Part shown: positions 9,886 through 20,639 of the stretch, in pieces
Numbering within the stretch: the first letter of the stretch is position 1
Layout of the letters: every line of letters starts with the position of its first letter
Origin: Saturnia japonica
Taxonomy: Eukaryota; Arthropoda; Insecta; Lepidoptera; Saturniidae
Direction of reading: 5' to 3'
Length of the DNA stretch: 64,000 bases
NCBI GenBank assembly: GCA_033032175.1
Contig: CM065321.1
Coordinates: forward strand, 11,182,501-11,246,500
Program-made: the position numbers and the translations under genes
The notes under the pieces: generated by a model
Told to the model about the DNA's origin: nothing
Database searches by the model: none
What the model saw: only the letters and a program-made list of their open reading frames with translations

Positions 9886-11127
9886 ACAGAGACAGCGATA
9901 TTGCAACCACTGCGCATTACCGCGGTTAACGGACCACACCCAAGTTTAGTAATGAGCAGTACAGATAGAGACGCCATCATCCGTCTCGCTCTCCGGCAAA
10001 CCATATAAAAGGCGCTCTACTGGGGCCAACGAGCATGCAATGAGATGCGCAGACTCAAACTCGACTACCACAAGGCTAGAAACATAGTCAACGGGATTTC
10101 TATTTCGGTGAGTTCTTCGGAAACTCACCGTAAACTAACCACCCTCCTCCGGCAGAAAGGTCTGCAATTTTATACGTATTCGCTCGCGGAGGAGCGCGTC
10201 CTCCGAGTGGTCATCCGCCGCATTCCGGTGGAGCTCGACCCGTCGGAGGTGTGCTCCTCGCTCAAGGAGCAAAGTTATCCCATCCGGGAAGTACACCGGA
10301 TGTACAGTAAAGATAAGCGGCCACTACAAATGGTAGTGGCCATATTGGACCTTTCCCCCGAGGGAAAGGCCATCTTCCAGCTAGAGACGGTGTGCGGGCT
10401 CTCCGGGATTAACGTGGAGCCCCCACACAAAAACCACCAGCCTGCGCAGTGCCACAACTGCCAGCTGTACGGGCACGCTGCCCGTAACTGTCACTCTCGT
10501 CCGCGGTGCGTAAAGTGCCGAGAGGACCACCCCACCCGGGAGTGCACGCGCGAGCGTGACTCCGTCGTCCCCCCGAGCTGCGTGTTATGTGGGGAGGAGG
10601 GGCATCCCGCGAATTATCGCGGTTGCCCCAAGGCCCCGCGTACCACGCGGCCACGTACACAGAGGCAGGCGGCCCCCCGGGTGGCGCCCCCCGCCTCAGC
10701 CATCCAAGCGCAACCCCTGCTGGCGTCAGGGGAATTTCCCGCGCTGCCAGTCTCGCGCCAGCTCCCGGCCGCCGCCGGCCCCTCCGCACCCCGCGCGGTG
10801 CAACCGCAACCCGTGCGTTCATCGCAGAACGCATGGGGCCCCCGTCGCCCCAATCCACAGCCCCTTATGGCTATGGATATTCCCGCGCCCCGCGCTCCTG
10901 CGCCCCGCGCGCCCGCTAACGCTGTCGTTAATAGTAACGACTTAATGATACTGCTCCTTCGCGAGCACGATATCCGCGAGCTCATTGACTACAATGACCA
11001 TCTGGAGCGCTTCGGTCTCATCAAGACCGCTTGCGCGTTCCCCCGCCTCTCAGAGACACTACAACGTCTCGACCGTGAGGCGAGTAACAGTAATAATAAC
11101 TTAGGGCCTTTCAATGGCAAAGTTTAA
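9886..11127 (+). pseudogene. LINE ORF1 (gag-like, PRE_C2HC region plus three zinc knuckles)
   Basis: From ATG 10045 the frame gives 360 residues. In-frame sequence upstream of it (9886-10005) also reads as protein, with an ATG at 9952 and MSSTDRDAIIRLALRQT, but a TAA at 10006-10008 cuts it off. ORF1 has therefore lost its N-terminus by 5' truncation and gained a nonsense codon. Residues ~13-130 of the 360 fit the PRE_C2HC region. Zinc knuckles follow: C136-C139-H144-C149, C155-C158-H162-C167 and C179-C182-H187-C194. A Pro/Ala/Arg-rich stretch covers about 195-300. The protein would coat LINE RNA. Its last 14 bases overlap ORF2 in another frame. Confidence 0.88.
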
Positions 11128-14008
11128 ACCGAAAGCGTTAAATCTTTCGTTTTTTAACGCACGGAACCTATATCCGCAGCGTGATCTCGTCGCGACCTTT
11201 CTTAAAGATCACCAAGTAGATGTTCTTTTAGTGCAGGAGACGCTCTTAAAGCGTGCTAAACGTGATCCAAAAATCGCGAACTACAATATTGTAAGAAATG
11301 ACCGGGCCGGCCGCGGTGGCGGCACTCTCATTTATTACAAACGATCGTTATATTGTACGCCGGTAGATCCTCCGATACTTACCAATATGGAAGTATCCGT
11401 GTGTAGACTAGGAATGACCGACCACCCGTCCATAACGTTAGTCTCAGTTTGTCTCTCGCCGAGGAAAGAGCCTCTCAGGTCTGACCTAGAAAAGCTACTT
11501 TCGCTCGGTGAATCGGCCATTATAGCGGGTGACCTCAATTGTGGACACACTTCGTTTGGCAATTGGAGAGACTCCAGTAATGGGGTTAAACTCGAAGAGC
11601 TAACGAACGTGCTAAACTTTGATGTCATAGCGCCACCCACTCACACCCACTTTCAAGACAACTGTATGCCGACAGTGCTTGATGTAGCTCTCATTAAAGG
11701 TATCGCGCTTCGGTTACGACTCATTCGGGTCGTACACGAGCTCGACTCCGACCACCGTCCGGTCATCATGCAGCTAGGTCAACCAGACGACTCTAGCCCT
11801 CCTTCGGTCCAAGTGGTTGACTATGCCAAGCTAAAACATTATCTTGCGGACAAGCCGTCCTCGTCCAGCTTAGATAGGATCCCGGACGTATTGGGGTCCG
11901 TTGCGGACGTAGATCTCGCGATCGATTCCCTGGTCGACCACCTGCAGGCCGGCATCGGAGAGGCCTCGAGAGAGGTCGAAGAGGCGAGCGATCGCCGCTT
12001 CGTACTCCCTGCCGACGTGCGGGCGTTGTTGACGGAAAAGAACGCGGCGACTCGTGCGCACGACCACTATCCGACCGAGGAAAACCGCGCACGTTTACGC
12101 GCACTTCAAAGATCGGTTAGAGCCCGTATATTAGAACTCAGAAGTCACAGATGGGACGCCCTCGTCGAAGAGCTAAGGCCGTCGCATCTGGCTTACTGGA
12201 AATTAGCTCACAGCCTCAAAATAGAGGCTTCTTATCTTATGCCCCCCCTCGAGAGGGGTCCCGGTATACCGCTCGCCTTCGATAGCAGCGACAAGGCGGA
12301 GTGCCTCGCCACTTGTTTGGAGAGCCAGTGAGCTCCGAACAGTGTCGATGCAAATACCGACCGGGTCGAGGGTATCGATGGATGCGTGCGGGAGCTGGAT
12401 AAGCTCCCCGCGACAGACTCCCTGTCCCCAGTTACGTCTGAGGAGGTTCTTTCCATTATAAAAAGCCTTAAGCTTAGAAAAGCACCAGGTCCCGACGGGA
12501 TCAGGAATGAAGTACTTAGACTTCTTCCCGATCGCCTCATAGCTCTTTTGGTCTGCATCTTCAATGTAGCCATAGCCCACTGCCATTTTCCAGCCGCCTG
12601 GAAAAAGGCCATAGTCATAGGTATCCGTAAGCCCGGCAAGAGCGCGTCGCTTCCCGACAGCTATCGCCCGATCAGTCTCCTAAATACTTTAGGGAAAATG
12701 TACGAGCGGATCCTTCTGAACCGTCTCAAGTCAGTAATAGAGGAGAAAGACCTCTATCCGCCTGAGCAATTCGGTTTCCGTGCTAGATATTCTTGCACTC
12801 ATCAAGTGCACCGCCTCACGGAGCACGTTGCATTTAATTTTGCTGAATTATATAAACCCCGCCGTACACTTGCGGTCTTTTTCGACGTTGCCAAGGCCTT
12901 CGATAAGGTCTGGCACGAGGGATTGATCTACAAGTTGTATCACTTTGGAGTCCCCGATAGGCTAATTAAAATAATTCGCGACTATCTAACAGATCGCACC
13001 TTTCGCTATAGAGTGGAAGGTGAATTGTCCACGCCCCGTCCAATACGCTCAGGCGTTCCCCAAGGTTCGATCCTGGCTCCTAGCCTATTTAACCTGTACG
13101 TCAGTGACCTACCTCGACTCCCGGAGGTCGAGGTAGGGCTATACGCTGACGATACAGTCTTATATGCCTCAGATAGGAATAGATCCGACCTCAGACACAA
13201 AGTCCAACGCGCCGTGACCACTCTCGGGAAGTGGTTTAACGAGTGGCGAATAGCCGTCAATCCCTCGAAGAGCGCCGCGATGCTCTTCGATGCGGATTCG
13301 TCACAGATACCGTGGAAGCTTAAACCTGTTAAGCTCTACGATAATCCGATTCCGTACGTAAGAGAGACCAAATATCTAGGGGTAACCCTAGATAGTAGGC
13401 TCTCTTTTAGACCCCACATCCGTAAGGTTAGGAACAGGGCCGCGTGGGTCCTGGGCCGGTTGCATCCTCTGTTGTGTTCGGTGAGCAAAATGTCCACGCG
13501 ACATAAGCTCACGCTCTACAAGACGTGTATTCGACCAATTTTGACATACAGTTGCGCTGTGTTCGCACATATGTCCGAGTCGAGTTTCAAACGGTTACAA
13601 TCGATACAGAATAGGTTTCTCTATCGTCTCACCGGGGCCCCGTGGTATGTTCGAAGCGTAGATCTCCATAGAGATATGGAGCTTCCTTCGATACATGCCT
13701 ACGTTAAACAGCTCTCCCGTTCGTATTTCGACACCGCGTCGAACCACGCGAATCCGTTAATAAAAACAGCCGCCACTTATGTTCCGGCACCCACGGACAT
13801 CCGGTGCAAACGCCGGCCGCGCAACATTTTTATTGATCCCGACGATCACATCGAAAATGCGAATAAATATTACACACCCGTCTCTCGAAACAGAGCGTGC
13901 CAGCGCCCACGCCCGCGTAACCACCGCTCTCTCCGCAGAGGGCGGGCGGTCAACTTCGCTCCCGCACACCCGTCACGTCCACCCTCTCTAGCGGTAACCC
14001 AAGCCTAG
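11114..14008 (+). pseudogene. LINE ORF2: APE endonuclease plus reverse transcriptase, one in-frame TGA
   Basis: The frame from ATG 11114 to the stop at 14008 is 964 codons with a single internal stop, a TGA at 12329-12331 (codon 406); both sides are in the same frame. The endonuclease (residues ~8-220) keeps N15, E42 (VQET), D140 and N142 (GDLN), and D213-H214 (SDH). The RT shows APGPDG (~457), SYRPISLL, FGFRARYS, FFDVAKAFD (D591), SGVPQGSILAP and LYADD (D679, D680). The C-terminus is basic and has no RNase H, as usual for Jockey. The product would nick the target and copy the RNA in place. Read-through or a single substitution would be needed for function, so I call it a pseudogene, though a recent one. 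Confidence 0.93.
12329..12331 (+). other. In-frame TGA between the endonuclease and RT halves
   Basis: The reading is ...CLESQ, TGA, APNSVDAN... in one continuous frame. One base change from a Cys or Trp codon would produce it. It falls in the linker between the two enzymatic domains. Confidence 0.9.
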
Positions 14009-14518
14009 GTCCGTTCCTCGGAGTGAAACCCTTGGGTCAGGCAACCGCCCGCGCGATACAAGTGACACTGTACGTGCATCACTTAGCTACCTACATACAA
14101 CACTACACACGTATGAACATACACACGTGCACACCACACAGGTACAGAGGTTCTGTGAGGGACCTTTTTTTTTTTTTTCTTTTTTACGCTAGTTAGTTAG
14201 CGCTAGTTAGTGTAGAAACATTCCGATTACTGAATACACATACGCACGGTTCCTTCCTTCCTCCCAGGAGGAAGGGAACGTGCCTATGTGTATAAATTAG
14301 TTAGCTCGAATCGTAGGTGTAGGGATTCGATTAGATCGCGACCTATTTGCGAACGCGGCGACCGCCCAAGCCGAGGTCCGGCCACTTTGGCACCCTCGTG
14401 CGAGTCGTCCACAAAACTTTCGCGGCTGAGTGCCCTCTGCGCTCGCCCCCAAGTCCGGTGAAGCTGTAAAAGCCGCAGCGGCTGTAGGGCCCCCCTAAGG
14501 CTAACAGTGTAGTCAGTT

Positions 14519-14519
<1 letters not shown>
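14009..14519 (+). other. LINE 3' UTR
   Basis: GC-richer non-coding sequence with a T/C run (14165-14186), short gctagttag repeats, the hairpin at 14236-14291 and the terminal segment shared with 4641-4851. In Jockey-type LINEs the 3' UTR is the template start for reverse transcription. Confidence 0.8.
14236..14291 (+). promoter_or_regulatory. Stem-loop in the LINE 3' UTR
   Basis: The sequence acacata..gcacg..ttccttccttcct is followed after a very short loop by aggaggaaggga..cgtgc..tatgtgt. The two arms form a ~25 bp imperfect stem. It lies about 230 bases before the A tail. It may be recognised by the RT or affect RNA processing; the role is inferred. Confidence 0.6.

Positions 14520-14571
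<52 letters not shown>
14520..14571 (+). repeat. Poly(A) tail of the Jockey LINE
   Basis: About 52 consecutive A. The unbroken length suggests a fairly recent insertion, because such tracts shorten and mutate quickly. Confidence 0.9.
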
Positions 14572-14574
<3 letters not shown>

Positions 14575-15070
14575 CAAAGAGCACACACGGGTACCACAAG
14601 CTGAAGAATCAAGACTCAAGACGCAAGACTCAAGAAACTGGAAGAAACCGTACCCAGAAGACATAGTATTAACAAAGTGTATTGTCTTGAAGAATACAGC
14701 AAATTTTATTGTGGTGCCTGTGTGTCATTTCGCATCTTCACTAAAGTTCAACCCGCCAGCGACCCAGTCCATTCCGCTCCGTGCTACGTCATCGCCGCGC
14801 CTACCAGCAGGCACCTCACTGCGTGTGTGTACCTTGATGTTTCGCCCTCTTCACGCCTAGTAGTTTCGGGTGTGAACAGGATTGGTCGCACGTAGTGAGA
14901 GGGGCTCGCAAGCACTGGTTTCCAGACAGCTGGTTACCGTAGCGTGTTATCCGCCGTCGGTTATACAGAGTACGAGGGAATCGTTTCCGTCGCGTTCGCG
15001 CCCTCGGTGCGCGGTCCCGCTCTGTATAGATTGACGTAGCACATTGTATAGTAGGCGCACGCACGCGCTT
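14572..15070. other. GC-rich unassigned segment
   Basis: About 500 bp, clearly less AT-rich than the surrounding DNA, directly after the LINE A tail. The first part has a caagactcaagacgcaagactcaag repeat-like run. The rest is full of CG dinucleotides (cgccgcgcctacc, gtcgcgttcgcgccc). No protein motif is visible in any frame. Possibilities are the 5' UTR of another LINE copy, a mariner 5' region or an unknown element. Confidence 0.45.
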
Positions 15071-15223
15071 ATTTTAGTTACAGAAAGAAAAACAAATGAA
15101 AAATAGCGGGAAGCACCTTTTTTTTATTATTTTATTTTTTATGTAACCTTTTTAATGTTACCATTGCCAGCCAGATACAAATAGTACAGCCAAAGAATTT
15201 TTATAACACGTTTATACCTACGT

Positions 15224-15253
15224 TATGCGAAAATACCTTTTCCCCGACCTATA
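15224..15253. repeat. Mariner-like terminal repeat without an adjacent element
   Basis: The sequence atgcgaaaataccttttccccgacc matches the reverse complement of the mariner end at 8240-8276 at 23 of 25 positions, and it is followed by TA. It has the orientation expected for the missing 5' end of that mariner. See the finding on a split mariner. Confidence 0.55.
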
Positions 15254-15589
15254 CAAGGTTATACATACAACTGTTGATTTTAATCATTTACATCAGTAGA
15301 CTTCAATAATGGTATTTTTGATGAAGCAGCCAAAGTACAGATCATCATGTACCTAATAAGAAAAATCAATCGTGTTAACATATTATCAAATTAATTTATT
15401 TCAGTTCATCTATAATGTTGTATGAATAACCAATCTAATATATTTTTTATAAAAATAATTAAATAACCAGCTTAGTTTTATTTTATCTCATCATGGAGAA
15501 AAAACAAACATCGTTACCACAATCAACTAAGACAGATAATCAAAGCTCGCGAACGCTCCGTGTGTGAAATGATCTATTTGCTGAGGTTT
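15254..15589. other. No gene seen
   Basis: AT-rich spacer with no motif recognised. Confidence 0.5.
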
Positions 15590-15770
15590 TCCCAGAGGAC
15601 AACGGTATGACAACAGGTTCTTTAAGAAGGGAGTGAACAGAATTTTTCAAAAGCCTGCAACGCACATTTGATGCTTCTAGTGTCGCAAGCGTATATAGGC
15701 TGCGGTGACCGCTAATTATCAGACAGACCGCACTTATTTACCACTGTCGTGGTACATAAAAAAGTAGATG
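15590..15770 (+). repeat. LINE 3' tail fragment (family G)
   Basis: It includes aagaagggagtgaacag, gcctgcaacgcacatttgatgcttctagtgt, ggctgcggtgaccgctaa and accactgtcgtggtac followed by A. The same order of blocks occurs at 28939-29215, 39906-40190 and 35240-35625. This resembles the non-coding 3' ends of truncated LINEs frequent in Lepidoptera; the exact clade is uncertain. Confidence 0.55.
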
Positions 15771-15968
15771 CGTTTAAGTATCATACATGAGTATGTAGGT
15801 ACGCACGTTAGAAGTTGTACATATTTGAATAGTAGTACTGGATGTAATATGACGCATAACATCGAGGAGTGTAACTATATTTACCACGATGAAACAAGAA
15901 GTTTGGGAAGCAACTTCATAGTATAGACTTTTTGTAAGTTTCCAAAGGTTGTAGGAAGAAGGTTGAAG
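15771..15968. other. No gene seen
   Basis: AT-rich spacer between a LINE tail and a SINE. Confidence 0.4.
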
Positions 15969-16245
15969 CAACGATGGCTCAGTTGGTAGCGTGGACGGAC
16001 TCCGCGTCGATCGATGTGAGTTCGAATACCTGCAATGAGCCTGAGCTTCCGATGAAGGAGAAAATCGTGATGAAACCATAGCATAGTGGTTTTTTAAAGC
16101 CCGCCTGGTTAGCTACTACCTTCAAGTTGAAAATCTGTCGCCTAGCACCAATAGGTGTGTCCGGGCCTCTTGGGCCACCTCGTCACTTAAGATCAAGTGA
16201 GATTGTGGTCATAACGATAAACCTATAACGATAAAAAAGGCAATA
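15969..16245 (+). repeat. tRNA-derived SINE, near full length
   Basis: The head has box A (tggctcagttggtagc, 15975-15990) and box B (agttcgaatac, 16019-16029). The tRNA-unrelated body follows with tgagcttccgatgaagga, gaaaccatagcat and cgcctggttagcta. The 3' part reads gtcacttaagatcaagtgagattgtggtc and ends in cctataacgataaaaaa. It would be transcribed by Pol III from the internal promoter. Confidence 0.85.
15975..16029 (+). promoter_or_regulatory. Internal Pol III promoter (boxes A and B) of the SINE
   Basis: Box A matches TRGCNNAGYNGG well. Box B is one or two bases off GGTTCGANTCC. Spacing is tRNA-like. Confidence 0.7.
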
Positions 16246-18699
16246 CATATTAAATGAAAAAATACACTACAGACATATTACATCCTATCCGACTAAGAAA
16301 ATTAAATAAATAATATTTTCACAACTGACCCGTGCGTAATATTTTACACGTCATAGAATGTAAACAGTCTATAAGCTGTCATACTAACAAGACAAATAAT
16401 TAAACAGATTGTTAATAAATGGCGCCTTCTACATGTTACTTTAATATATAAAACATTATTTTTTACGAGAACATGATCTTTAAACTATTTGTCTATTTTT
16501 GTCATTAGTTGAGAACATAAGCTTTAAATTTATGTTTAAATTATTAATTTTGAAGAATAATTAAGGGAGGTATTACACTGCCCCAAAAATTACCTTTGAA
16601 ATAATATTAAAATGAAATGGGTATAGATATCGTTATATCGACAACCAAAGAGAAGGCAACTGAGATTATCGTCGGACGCTTGTGACGAGCGCCGACATGT
16701 TGGGCTGCAGGTGCCGGACAGGGTTTTACGTGAGAAGTTTACAGAGGAAATCACAGCCACAGCCGCTGGCGGATTTACACACGTTAGTCTGCCGCGCGAC
16801 TTACTGACAAGCAGAAACCTACGCTTTATCTTCTTAAAAGTATAACATACACAAAATTAGAATTCCATACGTAGTTTTTGTAGAAATATATTTATCAAGT
16901 AAAAATCCAGATTTTTAGTTGAACTTTATAAACCTATTAATTTTGTAGACTCAATTATGTATAAGTAGTTGAGGGTTTAATCTATACTATATACTTATAT
17001 TATTTGTTTATAATATAATAATATGATATTAAATAAAGCTAAGTAAATTTAACACTCATCAAACTTTTTATATTAAATTATTTGGTTGCCTTTTGACACG
17101 TTGCTAATTAACAAACTAATTTTATGCTAATGGAAAGTTACTTTGTTTGAAATAAATCCTCATCATAAACTAAATAATTATTCGCTACTCAGACTTTTCG
17201 TACTTTCTGAGTTTTTTTAATAAAAATTATTCATAAATGTTACCCGACATAATAACTGTTAATTCATTACAAATTCAAAAGTCAAAGGCGACTTCAAAGT
17301 AATTTATACAGTTTTACTTCTTCTTCATAACATTCATATTATTATAGTAAATCAGTGTAATTTCCCTGTTTTCAGAATAGCATTTATATACATTATTTTA
17401 TTCACAGCTATTCATTTCTTGATTGTAGTAACGCGTAATATCTATATTAATAAATATGTAATATGTCTGCACATGTATTTTTTTCCAAATTCTATAATAA
17501 ATAGCCATTGTATACGCAACTAATCAAAATTTAGGGAGATATAGCGTTACCACAAAATCTCGAAGATTCGAGATTAGTCAAAGAGATGAGGCAAATGTCA
17601 CAATTAATAATTCAAATATCATTTTAAAGCGTATATTCCCTGCTATCGCCGGGAAATAAATTAGTACCTATTTGGTTGTGTTTTTTTTTTTATATTTGTA
17701 AAAAGCCTAACATACTAATGCAAATTTATTCACTTAAGATGTAGGAGGCGCAATTTATTAACTAACAGAACTGATGTTACACTAATTTACATTCTATTTT
17801 ATATTATATTTACGTTAAATCGTTTATAAAAGCTATGGTAAAAACAATAAGATCATGTCACAAACAGGTGGGATTACGGTACGTATGTGACCTAAACCCA
17901 AGCTTCCGTACCGCGCCCGACCCAAGTGCCGTGATTTTCATAATAATACAACAAGCTAGGAGTACGTTCATTCTAAATTAGGGTTCCGTAAACTAGCGGC
18001 GAATTTTTTTATGCATGTACCCACTACGCGCGTTTCAGGTGAAACTCCTTTGACCTGGTAGCTAATAACTAAATTAGTCATTTTAGTATTTTGTGATAAT
18101 CTAGACAAACAGCTCCGTGTCAGCCAAGTTGGAGCGACACATCGGCCAGTGTCTGTATTTTACACATACACATTTTACACTAACCATTTATCACTGATTC
18201 ACTCACACGTCATAGAACAATTCTAGGTGATTCAGAAACTTGAAATTTGGCATCAAGGTAGATATCATTAAGCATATACAAAAGAAAAATAAAAAAAACT
18301 TGAAAAGGTTAAATTATTGATATTAAATGAAATAACATTCTTAATGAACATTAAATACAATGGTGTTTCCAAAGGCTTGCCAATGCATGGCGGTGTGCAG
18401 CTTTGAAAAAGTAATAATATCCAATTCCAACAAAAACAAAAACGTATAGGGAGCCGAATTCGGTGATAATATAATATACACTATACGGTCATAAAACATA
18501 CCGGGCATTACATACAAGTTACATTTTATCTTGTTTAATAGGAATTAATAAATCATTTAAAATTAAATATAACCAAGTATATCAGAGTCATTCCCACATT
18601 ATTAATTTACTTTTTACATAATAAGAATTAACTGATAAAACCTAATATATATTATGATTTCTTCATTATTTTTTTATTATGTATTCACTGCTTATAATA
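16246..18699. other. No gene seen
   Basis: About 2.4 kb of mainly AT-rich DNA without a credible reading frame. Two patches are less AT-rich (16640-16810, with a gtcggacgc...gcgccgac partial inverted repeat, and 17860-18170). Neither shows a protein motif; regulatory or old repeat sequence is possible. Confidence 0.5.
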
Positions 18700-18950
18700 T
18701 AAATACATATACTAATATTATAAAGCTCAAGAAGTTGTTTGTTTGTTTGAAGGCGTTAATATCTGGAACTACCAGTCAGATATGAAAAAATAGTTTTGCC
18801 TGTAGTAGTATATATATTTAAGAATATTATAGGGTACAATATAGCTTCACGCTACGGTCCTAAAGAGCGGAGCAGTGACTAATCTGCAAACAAGTAATCT
18901 GGAAAGTAGTAGACAAGTACGAGAAGTGAGAACAATAAATTATAGGTCCC
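18700..18950 (+). repeat. Repeat family A, head part
   Basis: It has atactaatattataaagctcaagaag, gtttgtttgtttgaaggcgttaatatctggaactaccagtcaga and then cttcacgctacggtcctaaagagcggagcagtg. The head matches 27205-27300. The end diverges from the long copies. Confidence 0.6.
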
Positions 18951-20639
18951 CAAATTTTTTTATCTCCTAGACCACTTGGCATGTTTTCCAATTTTCTGCT
19001 GCTTACCTGATATTGATTTTTTCAACTACATATGAGTTTTTGACAGCTGATAACATATTGCTACTCTCTTTGATAGATTCTTCATGACGTTTCATGATCA
19101 TTCATGTTTTTTTTTTACTTCATAGGTAGTTTTATGTTTGAAGTAGATAGATGATATGTAAAGATATTAAAAGGATGTAAGGATGTATTATGTATGTAAA
19201 TAAATATTATTGGGGTATGTGGATTATTCTATACATGGAATAAGCCATAATTGATGTTACGGCCTGTTTAAATGAGATCCACTATCGTTGACCCCCATTT
19301 ACTTCTCATGAACCCCAATCATTTTTTCGCTGACGTGAACCCTTTCCAGGTCGTCGTCAATCCCTGAGGATCGATACAGAACATTTTCGAAATCACCGGT
19401 GCTACATGTTTGTGTTGGCGGCAGTGCGGTACGGTGGAAAGTCAATCGAATAAAAACACGCGTGAAGCCATGTGGCACAACTAATATAAATAAATAATTC
19501 CGAAAATAGTGATATAATTTAGGCATTAATAGAACAGAATAGATCCTAATTAACCACAAAAACTTTATATAATGGTTGAAAGCTATCACACTCTAGTAAG
19601 CAGACAAAAAATAATCTTTTATTAGGTTCAAGAATCCTTTTAGTTGGTGATCCCTAAAAGCTTCGTACCCGCGGACAAAGGGGTCGTGACTGCCGGTGCG
19701 AGATACCTACCCTTGAATACGTAACCAGTAAGTACCTTTATGCTACCATAAAGATATTTCGGCTGAAAACGTACACGGTTGACGCTTCGGTTGGACACGG
19801 GAGCAGACCTTGTCATGGATTTCGGTTTTATTGCTAGTTTTTATTTTTTGTTAATGTGTAAAATCTAGAACCGGGTAATAATAATCTATATATTAATACG
19901 TGAATCAAAAGCTTTCTACCCCTTTATTAACAAGGTTTTATGCTTCATAACATCACAATATAAAAACGAAAAAAGTCAAAATTATTAGGGGCCACGGCAG
20001 TGCGACCCCCAAGTCCAGCACGGCCGTACCATCATTTTCTCGAAGCGACTCACGGCACTTTTGATACCCCTGTAACTTCGTTGTATATAAAGCAAGAAGT
20101 TTGAATTTTTTTAGATCAAGAGTAGATACTATAACTGGCTATATTGCCAATATACCTAATAATAATACATTATAAGTTACGAATTATCGCTATTATTTTC
20201 AACGGCACAAGTCATATAAAATTCCACAACATGTAACAAAAGTATGTTTACCTTTATTGTCTTATCATTAATTAAAATGTTTTAGACTTAGACTTAGACA
20301 CAGACTTTCAATTAGACACAGTATTATTCTAAATGAAATAGAACGTGTAAAAGATAGGCCAGATTTTATCCAAAATTACTCGCTTTTTATATCTACCTCC
20401 TACACTTGGCTGTTTATGAGATTTCACAACTTTTTATAGAGAAACCATCTCATTCGAGACTTGGTCCGTTGAATACAGGTTGTTTTTCTTGGGATTTCAT
20501 TTACTCTTATAAAGTTCTATAACTATAATAATTAAATACTGCCCTTTGTTAAAAGGGCAAAAATCAAAGATATCAACCATCTGTGTCATGGTGTATTTTC
20601 TGAAGATCTGTTCATTCTTATTCCCTTATCTCCTCTCCA
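18951..20639. other. No gene seen
   Basis: AT-rich DNA with less AT-rich patches at 19260-19460 and 19660-19830. No motif. Positions 20256-20370 share scattered blocks (ttattgtctt, gataggccaga) with 37383-37490, so they are probably an old dispersed repeat. Confidence 0.45.

Larger units (their letters stand above)
9885..14571 (+). mobile_element. Jockey-clade non-LTR retrotransposon (LINE), 5'-truncated, GC-rich
   Basis: The element holds an ORF1 remnant, a complete ORF2 with one stop codon, a ~510 bp 3' UTR with a hairpin and a ~52-base A tail (14520-14571). Its left border is set where base composition changes from AT-rich to GC-rich and where the ORF1 frame starts being meaningful, directly after a (TAA)n run. 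The PRE_C2HC-like region plus zinc knuckles in ORF1, the APE endonuclease plus RT in ORF2 and the absence of RNase H fit the Jockey clade. I see no clear target-site duplication: the bases after the A tail (ggccaaagag) are not repeated at 9885. Composition contrasts strongly with the flanks. Confidence 0.9.

Noticed and set aside
10409..10985. Several GC-rich frames on both strands over the ORF1 region
   Set aside because: They are shadows of ORF1, caused by its high GC content and low stop frequency. The zinc-knuckle frame explains the sequence.
12329..12331. TGA as a selenocysteine codon
   Set aside because: No selenocysteine element is evident, LINE ORF2 is not a selenoprotein, and a simple nonsense mutation is sufficient.
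14343..14612. Minus-strand open frame with a run of Phe residues
   Set aside because: It is the translation of the LINE poly(A) tail and 3' UTR read backwards.
15975..16029. Possible tRNA gene
   Set aside because: Box A and B are present but no tRNA cloverleaf or acceptor stem forms, and the same sequence recurs with a SINE body at six other places.
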